A stretch of 64,000 nt of DNA from Arthrobacter mangrovi (GCF_026011795.1 NZ_BRVS01000003.1:62001-126000); one strand, 5' to 3'; counted from the first letter of the stretch, positions 16,476 to 26,464 are shown. The notes: generated by a model not told the origin, from the letters alone. Translations and numbers: made by a program.

Positions 16476-17096
16476 CTACTCGGCTTTCAGTGCTGCCCAT
16501 GCCATTTGTTCCAGCAGGTTTCGGCGCCAGCCCTTGTCCCGCTGGCGCTTGCCCCGGTGCAGCGAGTGCGGCGTGGAGTTGATCAGTCCGAACGCGGCGT
16601 GCGCGCGCATCCGCAGCCGCGGAGTGTCCTGGGCGGGGAGCATCTGGGACAGCACGGCCACCCAAACCTCGACATACTGGCGCTGCAGGTCCCGCACATG
16701 GGCCGATTCCTCCGGCGGGAGGCTGTCCAGGTCCCGGTCGTGCACGCGGATGACGTCCGGATTGCTCAGGGCGAAGTCGACATGGAATTCGATCAGCCCG
16801 CGCAGGGCGTCCTCGGGGTCGGGGGAACTGTCGACGACGGCACGCCCGCCGTCCAGCAGGTCCTGGCTGACCCCGGTCAGCAGGGCGGACAGGACCGCGT
16901 GCTTGCTGCTGAAATGCCGGTAGACGGCCGGCCCGCTGACGCCCGCCGCAGCGCCGAGGTCTTCGATGGAGACTCCGTTGAAGCCCCGTTCGGCGAAAAG
17001 CCGGGCGGCGGCGGCCAGCAGGGCCGCGCGGCGGGAAGCCTTGGCTTGGCTGCGTCCGGTGACCCGTCCGGCGTCGGCGGCGGCGTTGACGGACAC
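16476..17096 (-). CDS. TetR family regulator of the adjacent acyl-CoA operon
   Basis: A 206-residue TetR repressor. The helix-turn-helix lies in residues about 35-60: FAERGFNGVSIEDLGAAAG then AVYRHFSSKHAVL. The C-terminal ligand domain includes SLPPEESAHVRDLQRQYVEVW. GTG start at 17096 follows AGGAGG with eight bases of spacing on the minus strand. It is divergent from the acyl-CoA dehydrogenase operon across a 281-bp gap with palindromes, the standard layout for a repressor of fatty or branched acyl-CoA degradation genes that responds to an acyl-CoA. Confidence 0.92.
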   Translation of the reverse strand: MSVNAAADAGRVTGRSQAKASRRAALLAAAARLFAERGFNGVSIEDLGAAAGVSGPAVYRHFSSKHAVLSALLTGVSQDLLDGGRAVVDSSPDPEDALRGLIEFHVDFALSNPDVIRVHDRDLDSLPPEESAHVRDLQRQYVEVWVAVLSQMLPAQDTPRLRMRAHAAFGLINSTPHSLHRGKRQRDKGWRRNLLEQMAWAALKAE

Positions 17097-17150
17097 GGCA
17101 TTTCCTCCTGCCAGCTGTGGTGCTGGACATTTGATGTGATGGACATTACG

Positions 17151-17200
17151 CTGAATTTCAGTTAATCCACACTAACCAAAACGGCTGGCCGAGGCCAGCC
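17151..17200. promoter_or_regulatory. Palindromes in the TetR / acyl-CoA dehydrogenase gap
   Basis: CTGAATTTCAG (17151-17161) is a perfect 11-bp palindrome. Overlapping it, GTTAATCCACACTAAC (17161-17176) has GTTA/TAAC arms 8 bp apart. GGCTGGCC at 17183-17190 and its complement at 17193-17200 form a third dyad. The first two, AT-rich against a GC-rich background, are the best TetR operator candidates. Confidence 0.4.
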
Positions 17201-17377
17201 CCGGGCCGTTTCCGCGGCCCCCGGAGGAAGAACGGCGTCGATGTGGACTCTGCCTTCCCGGGTGGACATTACCAGCCCGGCGTTCCCGCGGACGCGGTGC
17301 CCGGGGCGCCGGCCCGGGGCGCCGGCGGCCGTTTCCGGTCCGGCGGCGGACGGGCCCGTACAGAAAGAGGCCAAGCG

Positions 17378-18541
17378 ATGCCTGATTTCTCCCTGAGCGA
17401 GGACTACCAGGACCTGGTGGACACCGTGCACGAATTCGCCGACGAGGTGGTGGCCCCTGCCTCCGTGAAGCATGACGAGGAGCACTCGTTCCCGTACGAA
17501 ATCGTGAAGCAGATGGGCGAGCTGGGACTGTTCGGCCTGCCATTCCCCGAAGAGTACGGCGGCATGGGCGGGGACTACTTCGCCCTCGCCCTCGCGCTGG
17601 AACAGCTCGGGCGGGTGGACCAGTCCGTGGCCATCACGCTTGAGGCGGGCGTCTCGCTCGGGGCCATGCCGGTCTACCGCTTCGGCACGGAGGAGCAACG
17701 CCGGCAGTGGCTGCCCATGCTCACCAGCGGCGACGCCCTCGCCGGCTTCGGGCTGACCGAACCGGAGGCAGGCTCGGACGCGGGCGGCACCAAGACCACG
17801 GCGCGGCTGGAGGAAGGCCAGTGGGTGGTGAACGGCCGCAAGGAATTCATCACCAACTCCGGGACGCGGATCAGCCGGCTGGTCACGGTCACGGCGGTCA
17901 CGGGCGCCGTACAGCGGGCGGACGGGAGCGCCGGCAAGGAGATCTCCACCATCCTGGTGCCCACGGATACGCCCGGTTTCACCGCGGAGAAGGCCTACAA
18001 CAAGGTCGGCTGGAACGCCTCGGACACGCACCCGCTCACCCTCGACGACGTGCGGGTGCCGGAGGCCAACCTGCTCGGGCAGCGCGGGCGCGGCTATGCC
18101 AATTTCCTCCAGATCCTGGACGAGGGACGGATTGCCATCGCCGCCCTGGCCACCGGCGCGGCGCAGGGCTGCGTGGACGAGGCGCTGACCTACGCCAAGC
18201 AGCGGCAGGCGTTCGGCCACAACATCGGCCATTACCAGGCCATCCAGTTCAAGATCGCCCGGATGCAGGCCCGCGCGCACACCGCGAGGCTGGCCTATTA
18301 CGATGCGGCGGCCCGGATGCTGGCTGGCAAGCCCTTCAAAACCCAGTCCGCGATTGCCAAGATGGTGTCAGGCGAAGCAGCGATGGACAATGCCCGGGAT
18401 GCCACGCAGATCTTCGGCGGCTTCGGGTTCATCAACGAATTCCGCGTGGCCCGGCACTACAGGGACTCGAAGATCCTGGAAGTCGGGGAGGGGACCACGG
18501 AGGTGCAGCTGATGCTGATTGCCCGGGGGCTGGGCCTGTAA
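17378..18541 (+). CDS. Acyl-CoA dehydrogenase
   Basis: A 387-residue FAD enzyme that makes 2-enoyl-CoA. Landmarks: N-terminal helical domain with YGGMGGDYFALALALEQL, the FAD/substrate region GFGLTEPEAGSDAGG, RQAFGHNIGHYQAIQ, and the C-terminal GEGTTEVQL, where the Glu of GEGT corresponds to the catalytic base of short/medium-chain enzymes. Given the nearby branched-chain dehydrogenase, branched short-chain acyl-CoA is the likely substrate. ATG 17378 is preceded by AAAGAGG; 45 extra upstream codons are noncoding. First gene of the operon controlled by the divergent TetR gene. Confidence 0.93.
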   Translation: MPDFSLSEDYQDLVDTVHEFADEVVAPASVKHDEEHSFPYEIVKQMGELGLFGLPFPEEYGGMGGDYFALALALEQLGRVDQSVAITLEAGVSLGAMPVYRFGTEEQRRQWLPMLTSGDALAGFGLTEPEAGSDAGGTKTTARLEEGQWVVNGRKEFITNSGTRISRLVTVTAVTGAVQRADGSAGKEISTILVPTDTPGFTAEKAYNKVGWNASDTHPLTLDDVRVPEANLLGQRGRGYANFLQILDEGRIAIAALATGAAQGCVDEALTYAKQRQAFGHNIGHYQAIQFKIARMQARAHTARLAYYDAAARMLAGKPFKTQSAIAKMVSGEAAMDNARDATQIFGGFGFINEFRVARHYRDSKILEVGEGTTEVQLMLIARGLGL

Positions 18542-18577
18542 CCGAGTGGCCGGCCGAAGGCCCGAAGGAGGACTGCA

Positions 18578-19360
18578 GTGATCAACAAGGTTGTAGCCAG
18601 CGCCGCCGAGGCCGTGGCGGACATCCGCAACGGGGCCTCGCTGGCGGTCGGCGGGTTCGGGCTGTGCGGCATCCCCGTGGCGCTGATCCAGGCCGTGCAC
18701 GACGCCGGCACCACGGACCTTGAAACCATCAGCAACAACTGCGGGGTGGACGACTGGGGCCTCGGAGTGCTGCTGAAGGACGGGCGCATCCGCCGCACCA
18801 TCAGCTCCTACGTGGGCGAGAACAAGGAGTTCGCGCGGCAGTACCTGGCCGGAGAGCTGGAGGTGGTCCTCACTCCGCAGGGCACCCTCGCCGAGAAGCT
18901 GCGTGCGGGCGGCGCGGGAATTCCGGCCTTCTACACGCCGGCGGGCGTAGGCACCCAGGTCAGCGAGGGCGGGCTGCCGCAGAAGTACGACGCCGAGGGG
19001 AACGTCGCGATCGCGTCGGAGCCCAAGGAGGTGCGCAGTTTCGGCGGCGAGGACTACGTGCTCGAGGAGTCGCTGCGCCCGGATTTCGGACTGGTGCACG
19101 CCTGGCGGGGCGACCGGCTAGGGAACCTGGTCTTCCACGTGACGGCGATGAACTTCAACCCGCTCTGCGCGATGGCCGGCCGGACCACCATCGCGGAGGT
19201 GGAAGAGCTGGTGGAACCGGGGGAGCTGGATCCGCAGCAGATCCACACGCCGGGCATCTTCGTCCAGCGCGTTGTCGTCGCCGGCAATGTGGAGAAGCGG
19301 ATCGAAAAGCGTACCGTCGCCGCCGCGCAGCCGGCGGGAACAGGCGGAGAGGGGAACTGA
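18578..19360 (+). CDS. 3-oxoacid CoA-transferase, subunit A
   Basis: A 260-residue alpha subunit of a succinyl-CoA:3-ketoacid CoA-transferase type enzyme, moving CoA between succinate and acetoacetate or a similar 3-oxoacid. The N terminus [29 protein letters not shown] contains the glycine-rich CoA-binding motif GGFGLCG. Later [15 protein letters not shown] is family-typical. Start GTG 18578 follows GAAGGAGG. Paired with subunit B two bases downstream. It would process ketone-body products of leucine degradation. Confidence 0.94.
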   Translation: MINKVVASAAEAVADIRNGASLAVGGFGLCGIPVALIQAVHDAGTTDLETISNNCGVDDWGLGVLLKDGRIRRTISSYVGENKEFARQYLAGELEVVLTPQGTLAEKLRAGGAGIPAFYTPAGVGTQVSEGGLPQKYDAEGNVAIASEPKEVRSFGGEDYVLEESLRPDFGLVHAWRGDRLGNLVFHVTAMNFNPLCAMAGRTTIAEVEELVEPGELDPQQIHTPGIFVQRVVVAGNVEKRIEKRTVAAAQPAGTGGEGN

Positions 19361-19361
19361 C

Positions 19362-20015
19362 ATGGCGCTCTCCCGCACCGAACTGGCGGCCCGCGCGGCC
19401 CGGGAACTGAGGAACGGGCAGTACGTGAACCTGGGTATCGGGATGCCCACGCTGATACCCAACTACATTCCCGCCGGGGTGGAGGTGGTGCTGCACTCCG
19501 AAAACGGGATTCTTGGCGTGGGACCGTATCCTGCCGACGACATGGTGGATCCGGACCTGATCAACGCAGGCAAGGAGACCGTGACCCTGAACAAGGGCGC
19601 GGCAATCTTCGACTCCGCCACCTCCTTCGGCATGATCCGGGGCGGGCATGTGGACGTGGCCGTGCTCGGAGCCATGCAGGTCGCCGAAAACGGAGACCTG
19701 GCCAACTGGATGGTCCCGGGCAAGATGGTCAAGGGCATGGGCGGCGCGATGGACCTGGTCTTCGGCGCCAAGCGGTTGATCGTCATGATGGAGCACGTGG
19801 ACCGCAACGGCAGCCCCAAGATCCTGGCCGAGTGCACGCTTCCGGTGACCGGCAGGGGCTGCGTGGACCGGATCATCACGGACCTGGCGGTCATCGATGT
19901 CACGGACGGAGGCCTGGTGCTGCGCGAAGTCTCGCCCGGCGTCCCGGTGGACGAGGTGGTCGCCGCGACGGGAGCGGAGTTGAAGATCGAGGAGCACGAG
20001 GTGGACGACGTATGA
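19362..20015 (+). CDS. 3-oxoacid CoA-transferase, subunit B
   Basis: The 217-residue beta subunit. The catalytic glutamate is E47 in the SENG motif ([13 protein letters not shown]), which forms the glutamyl-CoA thioester. [13 protein letters not shown] near the N terminus is also characteristic. ATG 19362 with a GGAGAGGGG purine box upstream; the open frame before it overlaps subunit A and is not used. Its stop overlaps the ATG of the MaoC gene (ATGA), indicating coupled translation of the four-gene operon. Confidence 0.95.
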   Translation: MALSRTELAARAARELRNGQYVNLGIGMPTLIPNYIPAGVEVVLHSENGILGVGPYPADDMVDPDLINAGKETVTLNKGAAIFDSATSFGMIRGGHVDVAVLGAMQVAENGDLANWMVPGKMVKGMGGAMDLVFGAKRLIVMMEHVDRNGSPKILAECTLPVTGRGCVDRIITDLAVIDVTDGGLVLREVSPGVPVDEVVAATGAELKIEEHEVDDV

Positions 20016-20533
20016 ACAGGACCGTCGTCCAGCGCGGCCTGTACTTCGAGGAGATCGAGGTGGGTGCGACCTATGTCCACCGGCCGGGCCGGACGGTGAC
20101 CGAGACGGACAACGTGCTGTTCACCACAGCCACCATGAACACGCAGGCGCTCCACCTGGACGCGGCCTGGTCCGAAACCCAGCCATTCGGCCAGCGGCTG
20201 GTGAATTCCATGTTCACGCTGGCCACCCTGGTCGGGCAGTCGGTCACCCAACTGACCCAGGGCACGATCGTGGCGCAGCTGGGGCTGACCGACGTGACGT
20301 TCCCGCATCCGCTCTTCCACGGGGACACGCTCTACACGGAGACGGTCGTGACAGACAAGCGTCTCTCATCCTCGCGGCCAGGCCAGGGGATCGTCACGAT
20401 GGCGCATACTGGGCGGAACCAGCACGGCGTCGTCGTTGCCACGGCCAGCCGAAGCTGCCTGATGTGGACGGAGGAAGGTCACCGCAACGCGCTCGAGGCA
20501 GCGGCAACGGCTCCGGGGCCGGCCGAGGGATAG
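20012..20533 (+). CDS. MaoC-like (R)-enoyl-CoA hydratase
   Basis: A 173-residue hot-dog-fold hydratase. Key region: [18 protein letters not shown], then [20 protein letters not shown], which is the MaoC pattern with the ALHLD aspartate near the active site. Family members hydrate 2-enoyl-CoA or mesaconyl/methylfumaryl-CoA. In this operon it could hydrate the product of the acyl-CoA dehydrogenase. ATG 20012 overlaps the CoA-transferase B stop. Last gene of the operon, 31 bp before dxr. Confidence 0.88.
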   Translation: MNRTVVQRGLYFEEIEVGATYVHRPGRTVTETDNVLFTTATMNTQALHLDAAWSETQPFGQRLVNSMFTLATLVGQSVTQLTQGTIVAQLGLTDVTFPHPLFHGDTLYTETVVTDKRLSSSRPGQGIVTMAHTGRNQHGVVVATASRSCLMWTEEGHRNALEAAATAPGPAEG

Positions 20534-20551
20534 GCAGCGCGGCCGGTGCGG

Positions 20552-20557
20552 GATACT
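20552..20557 (+). promoter_or_regulatory. -10 element of dxr (leaderless type)
   Basis: GATACT ends seven bases before the dxr ATG with no ribosome binding site in between. Same geometry as truB, dapA and others in this window. Confidence 0.45.
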
Positions 20558-20564
20558 GGAAGCT

Positions 20565-21782
20565 ATGGAGTTCCGCGACCAGAGCCGAGACGCTGCCCCG
20601 CCGACCCGACGGAAGGTCGTGCTGCTCGGCTCCACGGGCTCCATCGGCACCCAGGCCATCGACGTCGTCGACGCCGCGCCGGAGCGTTTCGAAGTGACCG
20701 CGCTCGCCGCCGGCGGCGGACAGCTGGAGCTGGTCGCGCGGCAGGCGGTCCATACCCGCGCCCAGGCCGTGGGCATCGCTTCCGGGACGGTGGAGGAATT
20801 GTCGACGGCGATCAAGGCCGCCGCGGAGGACGCCGCGCTCGCAGGCTACGCGCCGCAGCTTTTTGCCGGCCCGGACGCGGCGGCGAGGACCGCAGCGTGG
20901 GAGGACGCCGACGTCGTGCTCAATGGCATCACCGGCTCCATCGGGCTGGCGCCCACCCTGGCCGCGCTCGAAGCCGGGCACGTGCTCGCGCTGGCGAACA
21001 AGGAGTCGCTGATTGCCGGCGGCCCGCTGGTGAAGGCCGCCGCCGGGCCGGGTCAGATCGTGCCGGTGGATTCCGAGCATTCGGCGCTGGCCCAGGCACT
21101 GCGCGCGGGGGCCGCCAGCGAGGTGGACCGGCTGATCGTGACCGCCTCCGGCGGCCCGTTCCGCGGCTTCACCCGGCGGCAGCTGGCCGGCGTAACGCCC
21201 GCGCAGGCGCTGGCCCATCCCACGTGGGACATGGGCCGCATGGTCACCACGAACTCCGCGAGCATGGTCAACAAGGCGCTCGAGGTGATCGAGGCGCATC
21301 TGCTCTTCGATGTGCCGCTGAAGCGGATCGACGTCGTGGTCCACCCGCAGTCGGTGGTGCACTCGATGGTGCAGTTCACCGACGGCTCCACCATCGCCCA
21401 GGCCTCGCCGCCGGACATGCGGCTGCCGATTGCGCTCGGCATGGGCTGGCCGGACCGTGTTCCCGGCGCCGCCGCGGCCTGCGACTGGTCGAAGGCCACG
21501 AGCTGGACGTTCGAGCCGCTGGACGAGGACGTGTTCCCGGCGGTGCGGCTGGCCAAGGAGGCCAGCGCCGCGTCGGACACGGGAATGGCCGTGTACAACG
21601 CCGCCAATGAAGAGGCCGTGCATGCCTTCCACGAGGGCCGGATCGGCTTCCCGGCCATCGTGGAAACGATCGCGGCGGTGCTGGAGCAGCACGCACCCGC
21701 CGCGGAGCTGACCGTCGAATCGGTGCTGGCCGCGGAACAGTGGGCACGGAAAACCGCACGCGAGCGTTTAGGAATGTTGTGA
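20565..21782 (+). CDS. dxr: 1-deoxy-D-xylulose 5-phosphate reductoisomerase
   Basis: Converts DXP to 2-C-methylerythritol 4-phosphate with NADPH, the committed MEP-pathway step. 405 residues, slightly long at the N terminus. Motifs: NADPH loop [26 protein letters not shown], the metal/substrate segment [10 protein letters not shown], and the flexible loop region [15 protein letters not shown]. Start ATG 20565 is consistent with the leaderless promoter just upstream. Its stop overlaps the GTG start of the membrane protease gene (GTGA). The pathway partner ispG lies 3.5 kb downstream. Confidence 0.96.
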   Translation: MEFRDQSRDAAPPTRRKVVLLGSTGSIGTQAIDVVDAAPERFEVTALAAGGGQLELVARQAVHTRAQAVGIASGTVEELSTAIKAAAEDAALAGYAPQLFAGPDAAARTAAWEDADVVLNGITGSIGLAPTLAALEAGHVLALANKESLIAGGPLVKAAAGPGQIVPVDSEHSALAQALRAGAASEVDRLIVTASGGPFRGFTRRQLAGVTPAQALAHPTWDMGRMVTTNSASMVNKALEVIEAHLLFDVPLKRIDVVVHPQSVVHSMVQFTDGSTIAQASPPDMRLPIALGMGWPDRVPGAAAACDWSKATSWTFEPLDEDVFPAVRLAKEASAASDTGMAVYNAANEEAVHAFHEGRIGFPAIVETIAAVLEQHAPAAELTVESVLAAEQWARKTARERLGML

Positions 21783-23122
21783 CCGTACTTCTTTTTGTCC
21801 TCGGCGTGCTCTTCGTGGCCGTCGGCATCGCCGTGTCCATCGCGCTGCACGAGGTCGGCCACCTCGTGCCGGCCAAGCTGTTCGGCGTGCGCGTCACCCA
21901 GTACATGGTGGGCTTCGGCAAGACCCTGTTCTCCCGGCGCAAGGGGGAGACGGAGTACGGCCTCAAGGCGGTCCCCGCCGGCGGCTATGTCTCCATGATC
22001 GGCATGTATCCGCCCGCGAAGGGCGGCGACGGCAGGGTGCGCAGGTCCAGCACGGGGCTGTTCCAGCAGTTGGCGGAGGACGCCCGGACGGCCGACGCCG
22101 AGCGGCTGCAGCCGGGGGACGAGAACCGGCTCTTCTACAAGCTGCCCGTGTACAAGCGGATCATCATCATGCTCGGCGGCCCGTTCATGAACCTGCTGAT
22201 CGGCGTCGTACTGCTCGGCATTGTGATGGTCGGCTTCGGCACGGCCCAGCCGAGCACCACGATCGCGCAGGTCAACAAGTGCGTGGTCCCTGCCAGCCAG
22301 CAGGCCGAGACCGGCCAGACGGACTGCCTGCCCTCCGACCCCGAGGCGCCTGCCACCGCCGCCGGCATCCGGCCGGGGGACACCGTCACCGAATTCGACG
22401 GCAAGCCGGTGACCGACTGGTACGAGCTCACCCGCTGGATCCGCGACGCCGCCGGCCAGCAGACCCCGATCGTGCTCGAACGCGGCGGACAGACCATCCG
22501 CACCACCATCACCCCGATCCTGACCGAGCGCCCCGTGCTGGGCGAGGACAACCAGCCGGTGCTGGATGCCAGCGGCGACCCGGTCGTGGAGCAGGCCGGC
22601 TTCGTCGGCATGGGTTCCACCACGGAACTGGCCCCGCAGCCCGTCACGGAGGTGCTGCCCGCGGTGGGCGAAAACCTGCAGGCGATTACCGGCGTCGTAC
22701 TCCACCTCCCGCAGCGGCTGGCGGACGTCGCTGAGGCCGCGTTCAGCGATGCCCCGCGCGATCCCAACGGCCCGATGAGCGTGGTGGGCGTGGGCCGGAT
22801 CGCCGGCGAAATCACGGCGATGGACGAAATCCCGATGGAGGCACGGGCGGCGTCGCTGATCGGGCTCGTCGGCTCGGTCAACCTGGCCCTGTTCGTCTTC
22901 AACCTGATCCCGCTGCTGCCGCTGGACGGCGGGCACATCGCCGGTGCCCTCTGGGAGGCCGTGCGCCGCGGCGTGGCGAGGCTCTTCCGCCGCCCCGACC
23001 CGGGCCCGGTGGACATCGCCCGGCTGCTGCCGCTGACGTACGCGGTCGCGATCCTCATGCTGGGCATGGGCGCGCTGCTGATCTACGCGGACATCGTCAA
23101 ACCGGTGAACATTTTCGGCTAG
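21779..23122 (+). CDS. Site-2 membrane metalloprotease (Rip1/RseP-like, M50)
   Basis: A 447-residue intramembrane zinc protease that cleaves anti-sigma factors and other membrane substrates. First helix carries HEVGH with H24, E25 and H28; the third conserved element LDGGH ([14 protein letters not shown]) lies in the C-terminal membrane region. A PDZ domain sits between (around [20 protein letters not shown]). GTG 21779 overlaps the dxr stop, with AGGA five bases upstream; the open frame continues 13 codons upstream inside dxr. The dxr-protease-ispG order matches Actinobacteria such as Mycobacterium (Rip1). Confidence 0.95.
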   Translation: MTVLLFVLGVLFVAVGIAVSIALHEVGHLVPAKLFGVRVTQYMVGFGKTLFSRRKGETEYGLKAVPAGGYVSMIGMYPPAKGGDGRVRRSSTGLFQQLAEDARTADAERLQPGDENRLFYKLPVYKRIIIMLGGPFMNLLIGVVLLGIVMVGFGTAQPSTTIAQVNKCVVPASQQAETGQTDCLPSDPEAPATAAGIRPGDTVTEFDGKPVTDWYELTRWIRDAAGQQTPIVLERGGQTIRTTITPILTERPVLGEDNQPVLDASGDPVVEQAGFVGMGSTTELAPQPVTEVLPAVGENLQAITGVVLHLPQRLADVAEAAFSDAPRDPNGPMSVVGVGRIAGEITAMDEIPMEARAASLIGLVGSVNLALFVFNLIPLLPLDGGHIAGALWEAVRRGVARLFRRPDPGPVDIARLLPLTYAVAILMLGMGALLIYADIVKPVNIFG

Positions 23123-23227
23123 CGCCCGCGGCTGCCCCCCGGACACGCCCGGGGGACCGAGGCTGCCTCTCCAATGCTTCGCGACCGGCCTAGGCTGGCA
23201 GTACTGGCGACGGCGGGGAGGAGAGCC

Positions 23228-24877
23228 ATGGCGGACAGGCGGCCGGGGCGCGAGCCCTCGGGCGGGCACCGGCATCGTGCCCGGGTGCTGGCGGCGGCCG
23301 CGGCCGCGGCGGCGCTGGCCCTCGGCGGCTGTTCCGCGGCGGAGGTCGGTGCTTCCCCGGGCGAGTCGGCCCGGCACGAGCAGGCCCGCGTTGTCCTGAA
23401 GCCCGCGGGAGCGGCGCCCCAGCTGATTGCCGGTACCGACGCCGAGGCGGCTTTCGCGGCCAGCCGCGCCCTCTTCGAGTCCAGCCCCCTCGCGGTGCTC
23501 GCGCCGCCCGAGGACCCCGCGGCCGTCAAGCAGGCCGTCACGGAGGCGGTCAGGCTGGGCGTGCCGCTCCTGCTGGCGGCAGACGGACTGATGGCCGAGC
23601 TCGAGCGGCTGGGGGTGCGCAGCGCCAAGGTCTTCGGCACGCCCGAACCGAGCACGACGGCGGCGGCGCCGGGCGCCTCGCCCGGTGCCAGCGGGGGAGC
23701 GGCCCAAGGTCAGCGGTCCGACGGAACTTCCCGGCCCGCGGCCTCCTCGGCAGCGCCGGAGGCCGGGTGGTCCGCGCTGCTGCCCGGAATCGGACTCCTC
23801 GGACCGGACGACCCGGCGTCGCGTCCCGCCGGGGCGGGCGGAACGGCGCCCGGCTCCGTGCTGCTTGCTCCCGAAGCGGAAGAGGAGCTGCCGGCGGCGG
23901 TCGCGGTCGCGCGCGCTGCCGGTGCCCGCGTGCAGCAGGACCCGGCGGCGGACCCGCGCGAAGACCCGAAGACCATCGACTTCCTGCGGGCGGCACCGGA
24001 CAACAACGTGATCGGTCTGGGTGCGGCCTTCGGGGACGCCGAGATGTTCGCCGCCCGCACCGAGGCGGCCCTCACTGCGCCGGAACTCCCCGGCGGAGGG
24101 CTACTCGCGTTCCCGAGCCGGCGCATGGTGGCGCTCTACGGCCATCCGTCCGGTGCTGCACTCGGCGCTCTGGGGGAGCAGGACGTGCAGGCGTCCATCG
24201 AGCGGGCCAAGGAACTCGCGAAGCAGTACCAGCCGTACAGCGACCAGCCGGTGCAGCCGGCCTTCGAGATCATCGCGACCGTCGCCACCGACGCGGCCGG
24301 GGCGGACGGCGACTACTCGGCGGAGTCGGATGTGTCCGAACTGCGCCGCTGGGTGGACGCGGCCGGCGAGGCGGGCGTCTACGTGGTGCTGGACCTGCAG
24401 CCGGGAACCACGGATTTCCTGACCCAGGCCAAGCGGTATGAAGAACTGCTGAAGCTGCCGCACGTCGGCCTGGCCCTGGATCCGGAGTGGCGGCTTCAGC
24501 CGGGGCAGCGGCACATGGAACAGATCGGCTCGGTGCCGGCGGCGGAGATCAACGAAGTGTCGGCCTGGCTGGCCGGCCTCATCCGCCGGAACAACCTGCC
24601 GCAGAAGGTGCTGATCCTGCACCAGTTCCAGCCGCGCATGATCAGCAACCGCGAAGACCTGGACATGTCGCACGAGGAACTCGCCGTCGTCGTCCATGCG
24701 GACGGCCACGGCACCCCGGAACAGAAGATGGACACCTGGCGTACCCTGCGGCAGGACCTGCCGCAGGGTACGTGGATGGGGTGGAAGAACTTCTACGACG
24801 AGGACATGCCCGCTTTCACGCCGGAGCGGACGTATCGCGGCGTCAGTCCGGCGCCGTGGTTCGTGTCCTACCAGTGA
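23228..24877 (+). CDS. Secreted lipoprotein of unknown function
   Basis: A 549-residue predicted lipoprotein: basic N terminus, Ala-rich hydrophobic stretch and lipobox LALGGC with lipidation at C35. Residues 60-135 resemble a small alpha/beta repeat with Ala-rich helices (cell-wall-binding repeat-like), followed by a low-complexity Ala/Gly/Ser/Pro linker near 145-200. The C-terminal 250 residues contain beta-strand/helix units (YVVLDLQPGTTDFL, VGLALDPEWRL, KVLILHQFQP) suggestive of a TIM-barrel hydrolase fold. Catalytic residues are not assigned. ATG 23228 follows GGGAGGAGA. It lies between the protease and ispG and could be a protease-pathway or envelope factor. No firm family name. Confidence 0.75.
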   Translation: MADRRPGREPSGGHRHRARVLAAAAAAAALALGGCSAAEVGASPGESARHEQARVVLKPAGAAPQLIAGTDAEAAFAASRALFESSPLAVLAPPEDPAAVKQAVTEAVRLGVPLLLAADGLMAELERLGVRSAKVFGTPEPSTTAAAPGASPGASGGAAQGQRSDGTSRPAASSAAPEAGWSALLPGIGLLGPDDPASRPAGAGGTAPGSVLLAPEAEEELPAAVAVARAAGARVQQDPAADPREDPKTIDFLRAAPDNNVIGLGAAFGDAEMFAARTEAALTAPELPGGGLLAFPSRRMVALYGHPSGAALGALGEQDVQASIERAKELAKQYQPYSDQPVQPAFEIIATVATDAAGADGDYSAESDVSELRRWVDAAGEAGVYVVLDLQPGTTDFLTQAKRYEELLKLPHVGLALDPEWRLQPGQRHMEQIGSVPAAEINEVSAWLAGLIRRNNLPQKVLILHQFQPRMISNREDLDMSHEELAVVVHADGHGTPEQKMDTWRTLRQDLPQGTWMGWKNFYDEDMPAFTPERTYRGVSPAPWFVSYQ

Positions 24878-24901
24878 TTAATCCGGTGGTCCCCGGGGCG
24901 G

Positions 24902-24907
24902 TAAGGT
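24902..24907 (+). promoter_or_regulatory. -10 element of the YciI-like gene (leaderless type)
   Basis: TAAGGT ends seven bases before ATG 24915; no ribosome site between. Confidence 0.4.
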
Positions 24908-24914
24908 GTCCACC

Positions 24915-25205
24915 ATGACTGTTTTTGCTGTGGAGTATGTCTACGCCGCCGACTCGGAAGCCGCACGCGACGAGCACCGTCCGGCACACCGCGAATGGCT
25001 TAACGGCTTCGTCGCCGCCGGCCGGCTGCTGGCCTCCGGGCCCTATGCGGATGGCGCCGGCGCCCTGCTGATCTTCACCGCCCCGGACGAGGCCGGCCTC
25101 CTGCAGGAGCTGAAGCAGGACCCGTTCAACGTGCAGAACCTGGTTTCGGCACTGAAGGTCACCGAGTGGCAGCCGGTCACGGGAGCGTTCGCCGACTACG
25201 CATGA
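24915..25205 (+). CDS. YciI family protein
   Basis: A 96-residue dimeric alpha-beta-barrel (ferredoxin-like) protein. The His of RPAHREWL and the later ASGPYADGAGALLIF, with conserved SGP, match YciI proteins. The family has been linked to small-molecule dehalogenase or hydrolase-like roles but has no general function. Chosen start ATG 24915 fits a leaderless promoter; GTG 24906 is an in-frame alternative. It sits alone between the lipoprotein gene and ispG. Confidence 0.85.
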   Translation: MTVFAVEYVYAADSEAARDEHRPAHREWLNGFVAAGRLLASGPYADGAGALLIFTAPDEAGLLQELKQDPFNVQNLVSALKVTEWQPVTGAFADYA

Positions 25206-25297
25206 GGTTTCCCACACGGCGCGCAATCGAAAGGCCGCGCCGCGAGGAGGATAATGAAACCTGATCAGCAACTGCCCCAAGGCTCATGGAGGATGCA

Positions 25298-26464
25298 TTG
25301 ACTTCGGTCAACCTAGGTATGCCGGCGGCGCCGCCGCCCGTTTTGGCTCCGCGGCGCAAGACCCGCCAGATCAAAGTCGGCTCGGTCGGAGTAGGGTCGG
25401 ATTCGCCCGTCAGCGTCCAGTCCATGACCACCACTCCCACGACGGACATCAACGCGACGCTGCAGCAGATCGCCGAGCTCACCGCCGCGGGCTGCGACAT
25501 GGTCCGTGTCGCCTGCCCGAGCGCCGACGACGCCGAGGCACTGCCCATCATCGCGAAGAAGTCCCAGATCCCGGTCATCGCGGACATCCACTTCCAGCCC
25601 AAGTACGTGTTCGCCGCGATCGACGCCGGCTGTGCGGCCGTCCGCGTGAATCCCGGCAACATCCGCAAGTTCGATGACCAGGTCAAGGAGATCGCGGAGG
25701 CGGCCAAGGCGGCCGGCACCTCCATCCGGATCGGCGTCAACGCCGGCTCGCTGGATCCCCGGCTGCTGCAGAAGTACGGCAAGGCCACTCCCGAGGCCCT
25801 CGTCGAATCCGCCGTGTGGGAGGCGTCGCTCTTCGAGGAGCACGACTTCCACGACTTCAAGATTTCCGTCAAGCACAATGACCCGGTGGTCATGGTCCGC
25901 GCCTACGAGCTGCTGGCCGAGCGCGGGGACTGGCCGCTGCACCTGGGCGTGACCGAGGCCGGGCCGGCCTTCCAGGGCACTATCAAGTCCGCCACCGCTT
26001 TCGGCGCCCTGCTGTCCAAGGGCATCGGGGATACCATCCGCGTCTCGCTGTCGGCGCCGCCGGTGGAGGAGATCAAGGTCGGCCTGCAGATCCTGCAGTC
26101 GCTGAACCTGCGCGAGCGGAAGCTCGAGATCGTCTCGTGCCCCTCCTGCGGGCGGGCCCAGGTGGACGTCTACACCTTGGCGGACGAGGTGACCGCCGGG
26201 CTGGAAGGGATGGAGGTTCCGCTGCGCGTGGCCGTCATGGGCTGCGTCGTCAACGGTCCGGGCGAAGCCCGGGAAGCGGACCTCGGCGTGGCCTCCGGCA
26301 ACGGCAAGGGCCAGATCTTCGTGAAGGGCGAAGTCATCAAGACCGTGCCCGAAGACCGGATTGTTGAGACACTCATCGAAGAAGCAATGAGAATTGCCGA
26401 GGAAATGGGGGACGCCGATGGCGAAGATGCTGTCCAGGGTAGCCCCGTGGTTACCGTCAGCTAG
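25298..26464 (+). CDS. ispG: 4-hydroxy-3-methylbut-2-enyl diphosphate synthase (flavodoxin/ferredoxin)
   Basis: The [4Fe-4S] enzyme that converts MEcPP to HMBPP, sixth enzymatic step of the MEP pathway. 388 residues. The cluster cysteines are in SCPSCGR and [17 protein letters not shown]; the N-terminal TIM barrel has [14 protein letters not shown] and VNPGNIR. TTG 25298 is preferred because GGAGG lies five bases before it (25288-25292) and related proteins begin [11 protein letters not shown] 25286 overlaps that ribosome site and would add four residues. The end overlaps the GNAT gene by about 47 bases. Confidence 0.95.
   Translation: MTSVNLGMPAAPPPVLAPRRKTRQIKVGSVGVGSDSPVSVQSMTTTPTTDINATLQQIAELTAAGCDMVRVACPSADDAEALPIIAKKSQIPVIADIHFQPKYVFAAIDAGCAAVRVNPGNIRKFDDQVKEIAEAAKAAGTSIRIGVNAGSLDPRLLQKYGKATPEALVESAVWEASLFEEHDFHDFKISVKHNDPVVMVRAYELLAERGDWPLHLGVTEAGPAFQGTIKSATAFGALLSKGIGDTIRVSLSAPPVEEIKVGLQILQSLNLRERKLEIVSCPSCGRAQVDVYTLADEVTAGLEGMEVPLRVAVMGCVVNGPGEAREADLGVASGNGKGQIFVKGEVIKTVPEDRIVETLIEEAMRIAEEMGDADGEDAVQGSPVVTVS

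Noticed and set aside
17183-17200. GGCTGGCC/GGCCAGCC dyad as the main TetR operator
   Set aside because: Very GC-rich dyads are frequent by chance in this DNA; the AT-rich CTGAATTTCAG and GTTA/TAAC elements are better candidates.
21053-23707. 884-residue open frame on the minus strand over dxr and the protease
   Set aside because: Same cause; fully antisense to two well-supported genes.
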